Virus record (IMG/VR): IMGVR_UViG_3300033145_002067
Coordinates: 1-24,700 of that record
DNA: 24,700 nt
Reading direction: 5' to 3' (one strand)
DNA from: a virus
The translations under genes and the position numbers were made by a program. The notes below the pieces were generated by a model. The model was not told the DNA's origin, did not search any database, and saw only the letters and a list, made by a program, of their open reading frames with translations. Shown in pieces: positions 13,336 to 21,521 of this stretch. Every line of letters begins with the position of its first letter. The stretch's first letter is position 1.

Positions 13336-14145
13336 ATGGCTCATCTTGCAGGTAAAGCTGGGAACGTATATATAGCGGATTTGCTACTGGAAGATTGCGA
13401 GGATGCCTGGACCAGCGGCACACATGGCACAGCCAGCCTAGAAACTTCATTGGTCAAAGTTGGAGATGGTAGTGCCAAGTGTGTTATTGCATCACCGGTG
13501 GCTGGCGACTACGTAATGTATGAGGGCATATCCTCAAAGGATGTGTCATCTTATACGCACTTGCTATTCTGGGCAAGGTGCACAGCAAGTGTGGCAGCGG
13601 GAGATTTCCGTATTGTGCTTGACCACGATGCAGGTGCACCCGCATCCCCGCAAGCTGAGGTAGACGTTCCTGCATTAACCGCCGATACGTGGAAATATTG
13701 TCATGGCACGGAGGTTGCGGGGAAAGAGCTGGACAATGCTACGGCTGCTGTAACCATAGGTTTAGAATTCAACGCCAATCCACAGGATTGCACAATTTAC
13801 CTGGACGACATACGGGCAGCCAAAAACATTGCAGGAATCAAGTCTTGGACACTGGAGTATACCACCGATGTTCTCGAGACCACAGACTTCGCTGATAGCG
13901 GCGTGCGGTCATACATTCCAGGATGCTCCCAGTGGAGCGGCTCGTTTGAGGGATATAAAGATGGTGCCCCCCTATCAGTTGGAACACAGGTCGGGCTAGA
14001 GTTGGCTGAAAGCGGAACCACGACCCAGATGTGGCTGGGCAATGCAATCATCACGGCAGTTCGAGCTTCGGTTAGCTTTGATGGCGTAGTAAGCTACAGC
14101 TATGATTTCCAGGGTACTGGAGAATTGACAGTAGCATCCGCTTAA
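13336..14145 (+). CDS. Tail tube protein, long paralogue with inserted domain
   Basis: 269 aa. The first 11 residues (MAHLAGKAGNV) and residues from about 163 to the end (GIKSWTLEYTTDVLETTDF, IPGCSQWSGSFE, FDGVVSYSYDFQGTG) match the short paralogue next door almost position for position. Between them, residues about 12-162 form an extra beta-sandwich-like domain (LEDCEDAWTSGTHGTASLE, TDTWKYCHG-like strand, DCTIYLDDIRAAK) resembling carbohydrate-binding or discoidin-like jelly rolls. Its predicted place is a surface loop near the N-terminus, so it would decorate the tail outside. GGAGG precedes ATG 13336. Confidence 0.78.
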   Translation: MAHLAGKAGNVYIADLLLEDCEDAWTSGTHGTASLETSLVKVGDGSAKCVIASPVAGDYVMYEGISSKDVSSYTHLLFWARCTASVAAGDFRIVLDHDAGAPASPQAEVDVPALTADTWKYCHGTEVAGKELDNATAAVTIGLEFNANPQDCTIYLDDIRAAKNIAGIKSWTLEYTTDVLETTDFADSGVRSYIPGCSQWSGSFEGYKDGAPLSVGTQVGLELAESGTTTQMWLGNAIITAVRASVSFDGVVSYSYDFQGTGELTVASA

Positions 14146-14146
14146 A

Positions 14147-14485
14147 ATGGAAGGTCAAATCGGCATTCTCTACCAGAAGGGCAAGCAGATTGGTGGTCTC
14201 TTTGACTGGTCTATCCATGTAAATATTGCCCATGCGGCTAAAGATAAATGGATTGTCCGCAAGCTGGCCCAGAAGCAGGCTACTGCACTGGGCTATTGGT
14301 TACTGGCCAAGCCCGAAACCGACATTTTTGAGTGCCGATTTTATCAATACGCAAGGGGTAAGCTCATTTTGCTAGATACCGGCATAGTGAAAATAAAACT
14401 TCCTGATACCACAACGTTCAACAGGAAAGTGCTTGCCCGACTAGACATAGAATGGGTAGAGTTCAAGGATGACTGGAACGAATGA
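14147..14485 (+). CDS. Uncharacterised tail-module protein, 112 aa
   Basis: ATG 14147 follows the preceding TAA by one base and has no ribosome binding site of its own, so it is probably coupled. The protein opens with MEGQIGILYQKGKQIGGLFD, continues with mixed helices and strands (ARGKLILLDTGIVKIKLPD) and ends acidic. I do not recognise a family. Placement between tail tube and tail-assembly genes suggests a tail role. It overlaps the next gene by 17 bases. Confidence 0.7.
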   Translation: MEGQIGILYQKGKQIGGLFDWSIHVNIAHAAKDKWIVRKLAQKQATALGYWLLAKPETDIFECRFYQYARGKLILLDTGIVKIKLPDTTTFNRKVLARLDIEWVEFKDDWNE

Positions 14486-14783
14486 GCTAATCGTCCTGTT
14501 AATGCGGGAATTCTCATGGACATATGAATATACCCGTGATTTGGTCAGGACAATGCCCCTAAACCAGCTTAATGCGTTGGTTGATGAATTGCAGTATCAG
14601 CGTGCTCTTAGTGATTACAAGCTCGCCTCATATGCAGCAATGATTGTTGCCTGCTTGGCGAGTGATAAGCAGCACCGCAAAACAGTCAAAGACATTATTG
14701 GACCACCCCCAACACGCAAAGTAGAGAAACCCTTGAAGCAGGTTGCGATTGAAGAAGGCTTTATTATGCCAAAGGAGGACTAA
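14469..14783 (+). CDS. Putative tail-assembly chaperone-like protein, 104 aa
   Basis: Helical protein: REFSWTYEYTRDLVRTMPLN, NALVDELQYQRALSDYKLAS, then a hydrophobic YAAMIVACLASDK helix and a charged tail. The position before the tape measure, and the pairing with another small helical gene, fit the two-gene tail-assembly chaperone arrangement that lambda makes by frameshifting (gpG and gpGT). Here the frames are separate and I see no frameshift connection. The family call is tentative. Confidence 0.5.
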   Translation: MTGTNELIVLLMREFSWTYEYTRDLVRTMPLNQLNALVDELQYQRALSDYKLASYAAMIVACLASDKQHRKTVKDIIGPPPTRKVEKPLKQVAIEEGFIMPKED

Positions 14784-14786
14784 GTT

Positions 14787-15104
14787 ATGCCAGATAATGA
14801 GCTGCTAAAAGAAGAAAAGCCCAGGACGATTAAGTTGGCTGATGGCAAAGAGTATAAACTGGGACCGATAAACCTCAATGTCCTAGCCAACCTGGAAGAG
14901 GAATTTGGTTGTGGGCTGGATGCTCTCAATAAAAAGTTTGAGAAACAGCAGGCGTCATCCCTCAGGTCTCTGGTCTATCTGCTGCTAAAAGAAAATCATC
15001 CCGATATTACCAGAGAGCAGGCAGGGAAGCTGGTATCGCTAGATAGCCTACCTGAAGTCAGCAATGTGGTAAACGAGATAATAATCGCATCAAAGGCTAT
15101 TTAG
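14787..15104 (+). CDS. Tail-assembly chaperone, GTA gp10-like
   Basis: 105 aa with AAAGGAGG ahead of ATG. The opening TIKLADGKEYKLGPINLNVL and LANLEEEFGCGLDALNKKF resemble small tail proteins of gene-transfer-agent and siphovirus clusters thought to act as tail-assembly chaperones: a short beta hairpin followed by helices. It is the last tail-assembly gene before the tape measure would be expected, but a minus-strand lipoprotein gene is inserted after it. The two stop codons face each other with one base between (15104 and 15106). Confidence 0.6.
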   Translation: MPDNELLKEEKPRTIKLADGKEYKLGPINLNVLANLEEEFGCGLDALNKKFEKQQASSLRSLVYLLLKENHPDITREQAGKLVSLDSLPEVSNVVNEIIIASKAI

Positions 15105-15105
15105 A

Positions 15106-15501
15106 TTATTGCCAGATTTCAATAGTCCAGTAACAGTTTTGAGCAGCTATAACTTCAATAACAAAGGGGGCTTCACCTGAAGGTACGGCCTCAAAATAAT
15201 GGACATCTAGAGTTCCTTCATCTGCACCAAAGTTGGTACTCGCTAACACTGGATTAGCAGTGGTAATTAAGTGCACATATAGCCCAAAGGCATCAGCATA
15301 TTCAGGGGTGCACTGCCAAGTTACTGAGAAATCCCAAGAACCATTTTTGCCCTCAACAAAAAATTGGTCAGTAATACAATCGCCATTACCTTCAAAACTG
15401 GCAATAGCCATAACTGGTTTAGGATTTGAGATTTCGGGGCTACCACAAGCAATAAGGAAAATGAAACTAAAGACCAAGCAGAAAATAATTAATCGCCTCA
15501 T
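15106..15501 (-). CDS. Lipoprotein, probable phage moron
   Basis: 131 aa on the minus strand, against all neighbours. A typical lipoprotein signal: MRR, hydrophobic LIIFCLVFSFIF, lipobox LIAC with Cys19, then a flexible GSPEISNPKP. The mature domain is beta-rich with paired Cys residues (CITDQFF, WQCTPEYADAF, CYWTIEIW), suited to the cell envelope. It has its own sigma70-type promoter (15523-15550) and a strong AAAGGAGGT ribosome binding site 7 nt before ATG, so it can be expressed independently, likely from a prophage. Such lone reverse genes in tail clusters are called morons and often alter the lysogen surface or exclude other phages. The exact role is unknown. Confidence 0.88.
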   Translation of the reverse strand: MRRLIIFCLVFSFIFLIACGSPEISNPKPVMAIASFEGNGDCITDQFFVEGKNGSWDFSVTWQCTPEYADAFGLYVHLITTANPVLASTNFGADEGTLDVHYFEAVPSGEAPFVIEVIAAQNCYWTIEIWQ

Positions 15502-15522
15502 TTCCGCACCTCCTTTAGCTTC

Positions 15523-15550
15523 ATTTTAATAGAAATAAGCATTTTGTCAA
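15523..15550 (-). promoter_or_regulatory. Sigma70-type promoter of the lipoprotein gene
   Basis: On the minus strand TTGACA (15550-15545), a 16-nt spacer and TAAAAT (15528-15523); -35 perfect, -10 five of six. Transcription would start near 15516, some 15 nt before the ATG at 15501, with the ribosome binding site in between. Confidence 0.8.
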
Positions 15551-15588
15551 GTGTTGCATATGGTCAAACATTAGAAATTTGCTAAACC

Positions 15589-15637
15589 GCCCTAAAAATT
15601 GATTATAGGGCTTCTCAGGGGGGTACTGCACGCCCCC
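15589..15637. other. Two hairpins ahead of the tape measure gene
   Basis: GCCCTA (15589-15594) pairs with TAGGGC (15606-15611); GGGGG (15619-15623) pairs with CCCCC (15633-15637). Neither is followed by a good T tract. The first may help stop transcription coming from upstream or be an mRNA-stability element. The rest of 15502-15660 holds only the lipoprotein promoter. Confidence 0.4.
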
Positions 15638-15660
15638 ATTAGGGTATAACGGAATGCAAG

Positions 15661-17850
15661 ATGGAAATTGGACAAACATTAGCTGAATTAGCAGTCAAAA
15701 TTAAAGCGGATACTACGGGGCTTAAATCAGGGCTAAATAAAGCTGAGGGCATGATAAGGCGGCACCATAAAGCGATTGGGCTGGCTATGACCGCCGCTGG
15801 TGGCGCTATCTTAACTGCAGGCGCATTGTCTATTAAAACTTACGCCAAGATGGGGGATGAGGTAGCTAAACTAGCCAGGAAAACAGGATTTTCCACCGAG
15901 ACGCTATCCGAGCTACGCCATGCTGCTGAGCTTTCTGGCACTGATTTGGGAGGGCTAGAAAAAGCCACCAAGCGCATGTCTAAGAGCATAACAGATGCAT
16001 CGGAGGGCATGACTACCTATCAAAGGGCTTTTGACCGCATCGGTCTAAGTGTAGAGGACTTAATTGACCTTAGCCCTGAAGAACAATTTCTGGCAATCGG
16101 TGGTGCCATTGCCAGATTAGAAAACCCCACTCTCAGGGCCGCCACTGCACAGGACATATTCGGAAGAGCTGGCATGGATTTGTTGCCCATGTTTGACCAG
16201 GGCATCGATGCGCTAGATGAAATGCGTCAAGAGGCGCATGACCTCGGAATAGTCTTTGACCAGGAGGCAGCCAAAAAGTCTGAGGACTTTACCGATGCTC
16301 TGTATCGGGTAGATGCGTCTATGATGGGGTTAAAGATGGCTATTGCCGATAAGCTTATCCCCGCCCTCACGCCACTTATTGAAACTATCTGCAATGTCAT
16401 TACTGCAATAACAGATTGGATAGACCAGCACCCACAACTAATGCAGGTATTGGGGCCGTTTATATTTACCCTGGGTGGACTCTTGGCCGCTCTCGGCCCC
16501 ATTTTGATAATTTTGCCCGGGCTGACTGCTGCTGCGGCAGCATTGGGTGTTGGGCTTTTGCCCCTTATTGGAATAGTTGCAGGCGTTGCAGTAGGCATTG
16601 GGGCATTGATAGCCATCGGTGTCCTTGTGTGGAAGAACTGGGATACCATCAAAGAAAAGGCTCAGGAAATCTGGGGAGGCATCAGCCAGTTCTTTGGCAA
16701 TATCTGGGATAAAATTACAGGCATTTTTAGTGAGCATTGGGAAAAAATCTTGGCCATTTTATTCCCGCCTGTGGGGCTTGCTGTTTTAATAGCTCGCAAC
16801 TGGGGGCAAATTGTCAGCACGGTGCAGGAAATTTTTAGCACTGTTGCGAAAGTGCTCATAGACTGGTGGAATGCAGCCAAGCAATGGCTTGCCCAGATGA
16901 ACCCCTGGGAATTTGCCAAGCAGGGCTGGCAGGGTGTTTCGGATGGAATTAGGGGAATGTTAAGCTCAGCAGCCAATATCCTGACAAGCTGGTGGCGAGC
17001 TTTGACTCAATGGTTATCTGGACTCAACCCCTGGGAGTGGATGAAGGGTGCCTGGGAAAATTTTCGCCAGGGCATTAAGGGAATTCTTAGCAAAATCTTT
17101 GGCGGTTCAGACTTTGAGGATTGGGCTAATGGGCTGAAAACCTATGCCCAGAATTTTGATTTATCTGATGCCGCCGAAGGTATGTTTGGCAGCTTTCGGG
17201 CTGGTGTTAAGGGTCAACTGGATGCCATCACCAGTGATATAGATTTAGCTGCTATGACATGGGAAGAGAGGATGAGGCTACCTGGGAAAACGGGGGCACC
17301 CCGCACTGTTGCCGAAGAGCTTAGCTATGAAGAACAGCTAATGAAATGGGAGGCGGAGCGGGGGCAGCGAGTCAAGGCATTACAAGAAGCTGGCGCCTCG
17401 CTGGGAGAAGTATTGGCTGCTGCAAGCACAGGGATGGGTTATGGGATTGAATCTAGGCCTTATCTTAAAAACGTTAAGACTGCCGCAGACCTCCGAGCTG
17501 CTGCTTATGAGGCAATGAACCTGCGAGTTGCCGAGTCCTACTTAACCCAAGCAGAAATAGATAAAATGGTTAACAAGTGGATACAAGACTATCGAAACAC
17601 GCTCACACATTACGGTGTGGTGCCTCAGTTTCAATCTGGGGGCATTGTAACCGCACCGACAATGGGCATATTGGGTGAGGCTGGCCCCGAAGCGGTCATC
17701 CCGCTTAATAAAGGCTTGGGGGGAATAGTCATCAACTTCAACGAACCCGTCTTTATGGAAAACGAAGCTGCCATGCACAAATTGGCCAGTAAAATCAGGG
17801 AATATTTGAGACAGGAAGAAAGGCATCTTTACGGAGGCGTAGTAGCCTGA
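15661..17850 (+). CDS. Tape measure protein
   Basis: 729 aa. It begins with a typical helical leader (ELAVKIKADTTGLKSGLNKA) and GFSTETLSELRHAAELSGTD. Small-residue hydrophobic segments run from about 36-60 and 263-327. A WKNWDTIKEKAQEIWGGI region and repeated NPWEF/NPWEW units follow. The end has the common motif GGIVTAPTMGILGEAGPEAV. The protein spans the tail tube and sets its length; at the usual rise of about 0.15 nm per residue it implies a tail near 110 nm (inference). There is no peptidase or lysozyme domain that I can see. The ATG at 15661 has no strong ribosome binding site. TGATG overlap with the next gene. Confidence 0.9.
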   Translation: MEIGQTLAELAVKIKADTTGLKSGLNKAEGMIRRHHKAIGLAMTAAGGAILTAGALSIKTYAKMGDEVAKLARKTGFSTETLSELRHAAELSGTDLGGLEKATKRMSKSITDASEGMTTYQRAFDRIGLSVEDLIDLSPEEQFLAIGGAIARLENPTLRAATAQDIFGRAGMDLLPMFDQGIDALDEMRQEAHDLGIVFDQEAAKKSEDFTDALYRVDASMMGLKMAIADKLIPALTPLIETICNVITAITDWIDQHPQLMQVLGPFIFTLGGLLAALGPILIILPGLTAAAAALGVGLLPLIGIVAGVAVGIGALIAIGVLVWKNWDTIKEKAQEIWGGISQFFGNIWDKITGIFSEHWEKILAILFPPVGLAVLIARNWGQIVSTVQEIFSTVAKVLIDWWNAAKQWLAQMNPWEFAKQGWQGVSDGIRGMLSSAANILTSWWRALTQWLSGLNPWEWMKGAWENFRQGIKGILSKIFGGSDFEDWANGLKTYAQNFDLSDAAEGMFGSFRAGVKGQLDAITSDIDLAAMTWEERMRLPGKTGAPRTVAEELSYEEQLMKWEAERGQRVKALQEAGASLGEVLAAASTGMGYGIESRPYLKNVKTAADLRAAAYEAMNLRVAESYLTQAEIDKMVNKWIQDYRNTLTHYGVVPQFQSGGIVTAPTMGILGEAGPEAVIPLNKGLGGIVINFNEPVFMENEAAMHKLASKIREYLRQEERHLYGGVVA

Positions 17851-19304
17851 TGTCTGAGGCAAGTTATGTGATAGAAGTCGATTGGGACAATGATGGCGAC
17901 TTCAATGATGCCCAAGAAGATATAACCTCAGATGTTAAAGAGGTGCGATTTGGGCGAGGCAAAGAGTGGGAGTTAGGCAAAGCCGAAGTGGGCTGGCTTA
18001 ATCTCAGGGTAAACAATGAAGATGGCAAATACAGCCCCGAAAATAGCTCCAGCCCCTTATATGGTAATCTCTTGCCCAAGCGCCCAATCAGAGTCAGGAC
18101 TACATCGCCAGGGGCTTATAATCTTTTTTATGGCTACCTTGAAAAGATAGCTCCCCATCCACACTTAAGGGAACAAGATGCCTTTATATCAGCCGTTGAC
18201 GGGCTGGACTTTTTAGCAAGGCATGAACTTGATACCGTCCTTTATAAGAACACTGCAACTGGAACACTGGTTGGCAACATTCTGGATAGTGCTGGCTGGA
18301 GTGCTACACTGAGAAATATAGACGCTGGGCAAGATACAGTGCCTTATGGCTACTGGCATAAGGTCAGGGCTTTAACTGCTTTAAGGGATATTGAGGACTC
18401 TGAATTGGGCTTTATCTATGTTAACGGCTCTGGCGAACTCGTCTTTGAGGACAGGCATCACAGATTTACTGCCACACACCAAACAAGTCAGGCTACCTTT
18501 GATGACACTATGGCACAGATAATCTATAACTACAGTGCCAAAAATGTTTACAACGAGGTCAGGGTAACAGTAACGCCCTGGGACTTACAGTCTGAGGCTG
18601 AGTTATGGAGATTGCAGGAGACCCCCAGTTTAGATATTGGGCAAACCAAAACATGGTGGGGTGATGCTACAATTGACGGTGAGTCGGTTTTTGTTGATGC
18701 CTGGGTAACACCAGTAGCCAATACGGATTACACAGCCAATACGAAGGCGGATGGCAGTGGCACTGATAAGACCTCAGACATTAGTATTGTTACTACCAAA
18801 TTTGCCAAGTCCATTAAACTGGAAATAACCAATAATGCCTCAGTCAAGGTCTATATAACCCTGTTAAAAGCCAGAGGCACTTATTACGATGACCTGACCA
18901 AAGTCAGCCGCAAATCCGAAGACAGCACCTCCCAGAGTCTATATCAAAAGAGAACCCTGCAACTGGATGGCAAATACCTGACTGATGCTGAAGTAGCGCA
19001 GGACTTCTGCGATTACGCTATAGCCCGTTGGAAAGACCCTCAGGCTGAAGTAAGGCTGACACTGGTCAACAAAAATGATACTTTACTGACGCAAATTCTA
19101 TCCAGGGAAATTTCAGATAGAATTACCGTTCAAAATACCAAGCTAGGATTAGATAAGGATTTCTTTATCAACAAAATGGAACACGAAATAACCGAAGGGG
19201 GGAAGTTCCATAAGTGCACCTGGGATTTAGTGGATGCCACCAATGAGGATTTCTGGTGTTTGGATTATTCCGAACTGGGCACAGGGACAAAATTAGCCTA
19301 TTAG
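17850..19304 (+). CDS. Tail tip/hub-like minor tail protein
   Basis: 484 aa, TGATG-coupled to the tape measure. It opens with a calcium-loop-like DWDNDGDFNDAQEDIT and then VRFGRGKEWELGKAEVGWLN, the typical start of minor tail proteins found after the tape measure in many siphoviruses. Next is a hub-like region (LFYGYLEKIAPHPHLREQD, ISAVDGLDFLARHELDTVL) similar to tail hub proteins. The C-terminal half repeats beta-rich patterns. It is probably at the tail tip, as distal tail or hub subunit; the precise ring is not settled by sequence. Confidence 0.7.
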   Translation: MSEASYVIEVDWDNDGDFNDAQEDITSDVKEVRFGRGKEWELGKAEVGWLNLRVNNEDGKYSPENSSSPLYGNLLPKRPIRVRTTSPGAYNLFYGYLEKIAPHPHLREQDAFISAVDGLDFLARHELDTVLYKNTATGTLVGNILDSAGWSATLRNIDAGQDTVPYGYWHKVRALTALRDIEDSELGFIYVNGSGELVFEDRHHRFTATHQTSQATFDDTMAQIIYNYSAKNVYNEVRVTVTPWDLQSEAELWRLQETPSLDIGQTKTWWGDATIDGESVFVDAWVTPVANTDYTANTKADGSGTDKTSDISIVTTKFAKSIKLEITNNASVKVYITLLKARGTYYDDLTKVSRKSEDSTSQSLYQKRTLQLDGKYLTDAEVAQDFCDYAIARWKDPQAEVRLTLVNKNDTLLTQILSREISDRITVQNTKLGLDKDFFINKMEHEITEGGKFHKCTWDLVDATNEDFWCLDYSELGTGTKLAY

Positions 19305-19311
19305 GAGATTG

Positions 19312-19683
19312 ATGGAAACGGCGGAAACCTATTTCGGCAAGATAAACAGTCCTGAAGCTAGGAAGCGCATTAAAAATAGAGCTAATATCCGAAAACGCAC
19401 TCAATCAAGCAAGATTCTACAAGCCTACATCAATCATGGGCGCTGGGTGGTAAATTGCCCATTCTGCAACAATGCTGAGTTTTATTGGGGGGATGGCTTC
19501 TTCTTTTGCTCAGAATGCGAGAATAGGGGGAATGGCGGGCGTTTATATCTGGTGTCGATGCCCAAAGAACGAAATCGCATAGAAAAGCTACTGGCTAAAC
19601 GACCCATAGAAAATCAGAACTGGTTTCCTGATGAGCCAATAAGCAAGCTGGAAGAGGAAAATAAAGAGCATGGAGTAATGTGA
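19312..19683 (+). CDS. Zinc-ribbon protein between tail genes, 123 aa
   Basis: Start set at ATG 19312 (AGGAG 19303-19307); TTG 19309 is in frame but too close to the ribosome binding site. Helical, basic N-terminal part (PEARKRIKNRANIRKRTQSS), then one zinc ribbon: CPFCNN near residues 49-54 and CSEC near 68-71, and a helical acidic tail. The Cys spacing and the WGDGFFFCSEC context resemble zinc fingers of DNA-associated proteins more than virion proteins. Function unknown; it interrupts the usual tail-tip to fibre order. Confidence 0.7.
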   Translation: METAETYFGKINSPEARKRIKNRANIRKRTQSSKILQAYINHGRWVVNCPFCNNAEFYWGDGFFFCSECENRGNGGRLYLVSMPKERNRIEKLLAKRPIENQNWFPDEPISKLEEENKEHGVM

Positions 19684-19684
19684 T

Positions 19685-20311
19685 ATGGCATGGACGACTC
19701 CTCGCACGTGGGTTACAGGCGAAGTTGTAACCGCCTCCATAATGAATACGCATATCAGGGATAACCTGCGCTATATTAAGGGCCTGGATGGCGCAGTGCA
19801 AATAGATGACAATATCGTGTTTCCTGGCGCCCAAACAGTTGACGGCACCGACATATCTGCCCATGTAGCTGATGCCGATGCCCATTTCACGCATAAGTCT
19901 TTTTTGAGTGGATGGACAGCCGACAAGCTCCTCAAAGGGGCTGGGGCTGGGAATGACCCGACTGAGATAGATGTGCCCAGTGCTGTAACTTTTACTGAAT
20001 ACTATGCCCAGGACAGTCATACAGTTTCTACGGCTAGCACATGGGAGGATTGGGACTTATCTGCCATTGTTGGTGCTGGTGCTATAGCTGTTCTAGTGAG
20101 CATTGAGGCTCATACCAACAGTCAGATGGCAGTTGGGGCACGTAAGAATGGTGCTGCAGACGCAAGGTATAGCTATGTAGCTTCGCCCTTCGCTTCTACA
20201 TGGATTACGTGCTGCAACTTACTTACAGAGTGCGATGCAAATCGTATCATCGAGATTTTTGCAGCAAGCACGTCAGATGTTCGCTTCCAAATCAGGGGTT
20301 ACTGGAGCTAG
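19685..20311 (+). CDS. Tail fibre-like protein, 208 aa
   Basis: The N-terminus (WTTPRTWVTGEVVTASIMN, then HIRDNLRYIKGLDGAV) is a segment shared by many phage fibre proteins that binds to the tail. A middle region (FLSGWTADKLLKGAGAGND) leads to a beta-rich C-terminal domain (VGARKNGAADARYSYVAS, DANRIIEIFAASTSDV, FQIRGYWS), the likely receptor-binding tip. It is short, so it may be one subunit of a compact fibre. The start at 19685 lies one base after the preceding stop, with GGAG 8 nt upstream. Confidence 0.75.
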   Translation: MAWTTPRTWVTGEVVTASIMNTHIRDNLRYIKGLDGAVQIDDNIVFPGAQTVDGTDISAHVADADAHFTHKSFLSGWTADKLLKGAGAGNDPTEIDVPSAVTFTEYYAQDSHTVSTASTWEDWDLSAIVGAGAIAVLVSIEAHTNSQMAVGARKNGAADARYSYVASPFASTWITCCNLLTECDANRIIEIFAASTSDVRFQIRGYWS

Positions 20312-20313
20312 AT

Positions 20314-20616
20314 ATGGGATTAAAAGAGGATATTGATAGAAAATATATCCGACAGGCGGAAGAGCTAGAAGCAGATTTTTTTGATATTGTGGATGAGGGT
20401 AGACCCAACCAACATCGAGTTCTAAAAACTGGTAAGTCTATTGATGAATTTAATCAGAGGCACGGAGAAATTTGGAAAGCTCACGAAGCTGAACTTATCA
20501 GTGAGGGACTATTAGAGCCACGAGCTGAGCCCCAACTAGCACGAGACTTGTCTGCTGAGATAGATAGTCTCAAGACAGACATTCAGGCAATTAAGAAGAA
20601 AGTAGGATTGGCATGA
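20314..20616 (+). CDS. Uncharacterised helical protein, 100 aa
   Basis: Start placed at ATG 20314 (TGGAG about 7 nt before it); the upstream frame extends further but overlaps the fibre gene. The protein is charged and helical (LKEDIDRKYIRQAEELEADF) with a C-terminal coiled coil (DLSAEIDSLKTDIQAIKKKV). It follows the fibre gene directly and could be a fibre chaperone or an assembly partner; nothing in the sequence proves this. Confidence 0.6.
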   Translation: MGLKEDIDRKYIRQAEELEADFFDIVDEGRPNQHRVLKTGKSIDEFNQRHGEIWKAHEAELISEGLLEPRAEPQLARDLSAEIDSLKTDIQAIKKKVGLA

Positions 20617-20682
20617 TGTACTGGTTAAGCCAATCTTCAAGAGGAATCATCCCAGGCGAAGCTCTGGTAAAGGAGTAAAACC

Positions 20683-20871
20683 GTGAGACACAAAATGCCT
20701 GACAAACCAAAAACGCAAAGAGAGCAAACCAGTATGCTCTGGGATGCCGTTTTTAATCATATCCCAGAACGGCTTACATGGCAAGATATGAAGCTTAATT
20801 TTATACTCGCTTTACTGGCGCTGACTTTAGTCTTCTTAGGGGTATTGGCAACATTGATTGCAACGCTCTAG
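20683..20871 (+). CDS. Small C-tail membrane protein, 62 aa
   Basis: GTG 20683 is chosen because AGGAG lies 7 nt upstream; ATG 20695 is too far. A polar N-terminal part (KPKTQREQTSMLWDAVFNHI) is followed by one transmembrane helix at the end (LNFILALLALTLVFLGVLAT). It is the first of a run of tiny membrane proteins before the late terminator, where a lysis cassette would be expected. Holin or accessory lysis roles are possible but unproven. Confidence 0.6.
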   Translation: MRHKMPDKPKTQREQTSMLWDAVFNHIPERLTWQDMKLNFILALLALTLVFLGVLATLIATL

Positions 20872-20885
20872 CAGGAGGGAAATCG

Positions 20886-21074
20886 ATGAAGTGCCCGAAC
20901 CAATTCTGCAAATATTTCAATAAGCCTATGAGGGTTAAATTCAGGTATCCAGTGGAGGGGAAAGTCCTGTTTGAGTGCCCTGGATGCAACTATCGAGAGT
21001 TTGCCGACCTCCCTGCCAATGAGCTACTAGACCCCCATCCCTGCGATGCATGGGAAAATTATGATGAGCATTGA
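20886..21074 (+). CDS. Small zinc-ribbon protein, 62 aa
   Basis: AGGAGG precedes ATG 20886. The ribbon is made by CPNQFC at residues 3-8 and CPGC near 31-34, with beta-rich residues between them (MRVKFRYPVEGKVLFE). The tail is acidic. It overlaps the next gene by 14 bases in another frame. Function unknown; it resembles zinc ribbons of small regulator or primase-like proteins only in the metal site. Confidence 0.65.
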   Translation: MKCPNQFCKYFNKPMRVKFRYPVEGKVLFECPGCNYREFADLPANELLDPHPCDAWENYDEH

Positions 21075-21243
21075 TTTCATTAAAGCTATTATCAGACCAG
21101 TAATAATTCTCTGGGGGATTGGCATGTATACTGCATGCTTCTTTTTGAACTTGGATATGCCAATAGTCATTCAGGGGCTTGTTAATGCCGTTATTGCGGA
21201 GTATGTCGTGGAAAGGGCAAAGAAGCGCTGGCGGGAACAATGA
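21061..21243 (+). CDS. Small membrane protein, holin candidate
   Basis: 60 aa from ATG 21061 (ATG 21064 is equally possible; 21046 also in frame). Two hydrophobic stretches: IIRPVIILWGIGMYTACFF and PIVIQGLVNAVIAEYVV, with a short loop between them and a basic C-terminus (ERAKKRWREQ). The pattern of RP at the first helix start, two or three membrane helices and a basic tail occurs in phage holin-like families. Position before the late terminator supports a lysis role. ATGA overlap with the next gene. Confidence 0.6.
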   Translation: MMSIDFIKAIIRPVIILWGIGMYTACFFLNLDMPIVIQGLVNAVIAEYVVERAKKRWREQ

Positions 21244-21503
21244 AGCTCTTAATGCATAGTCGGGACAAGGTAGGCGACTTTCAAGATAGGGTGCTCTTAC
21301 ATGTCCCTATCGGCTTTCTTATGGGCTTGTTCCCATTTGATACTGGGCTTAAAGACATATTCATAAGGTATGAAGAGAATGAAGACCTGCATGAGCACGA
21401 TAAGGCTTGGAAGGACTACTTTGGTGCTATGGTTGGCTACGTTCTGGGCAGGTTTACACTAATAGGTTTAATTATCTGGCTTATACTGAGGGTCAGGGAC
21501 TAA
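21240..21503 (+). CDS. Small membrane protein, 87 aa
   Basis: ATGA overlap with the previous gene. A first moderately hydrophobic segment (VLLHVPIGFLMGLFPF), a charged middle (YEENEDLHEHDKAWKDYF) and a strongly hydrophobic C-terminal helix (LGRFTLIGLIIWLILRV). This could be a second lysis or membrane protein (holin, antiholin or spanin-like), but I do not recognise a family and the call rests on position. Confidence 0.55.
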   Translation: MKLLMHSRDKVGDFQDRVLLHVPIGFLMGLFPFDTGLKDIFIRYEENEDLHEHDKAWKDYFGAMVGYVLGRFTLIGLIIWLILRVRD

Positions 21504-21521
21504 GATAAAAGGGGCTGTAAA

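Noticed and set aside
14147-15104. Programmed frameshift fusing the tail-assembly genes, as in lambda G/GT
   Set aside because: The genes have separate starts with ribosome binding sites or coupling, there is no slippery site at the junction, and the frames do not continue past the stops.
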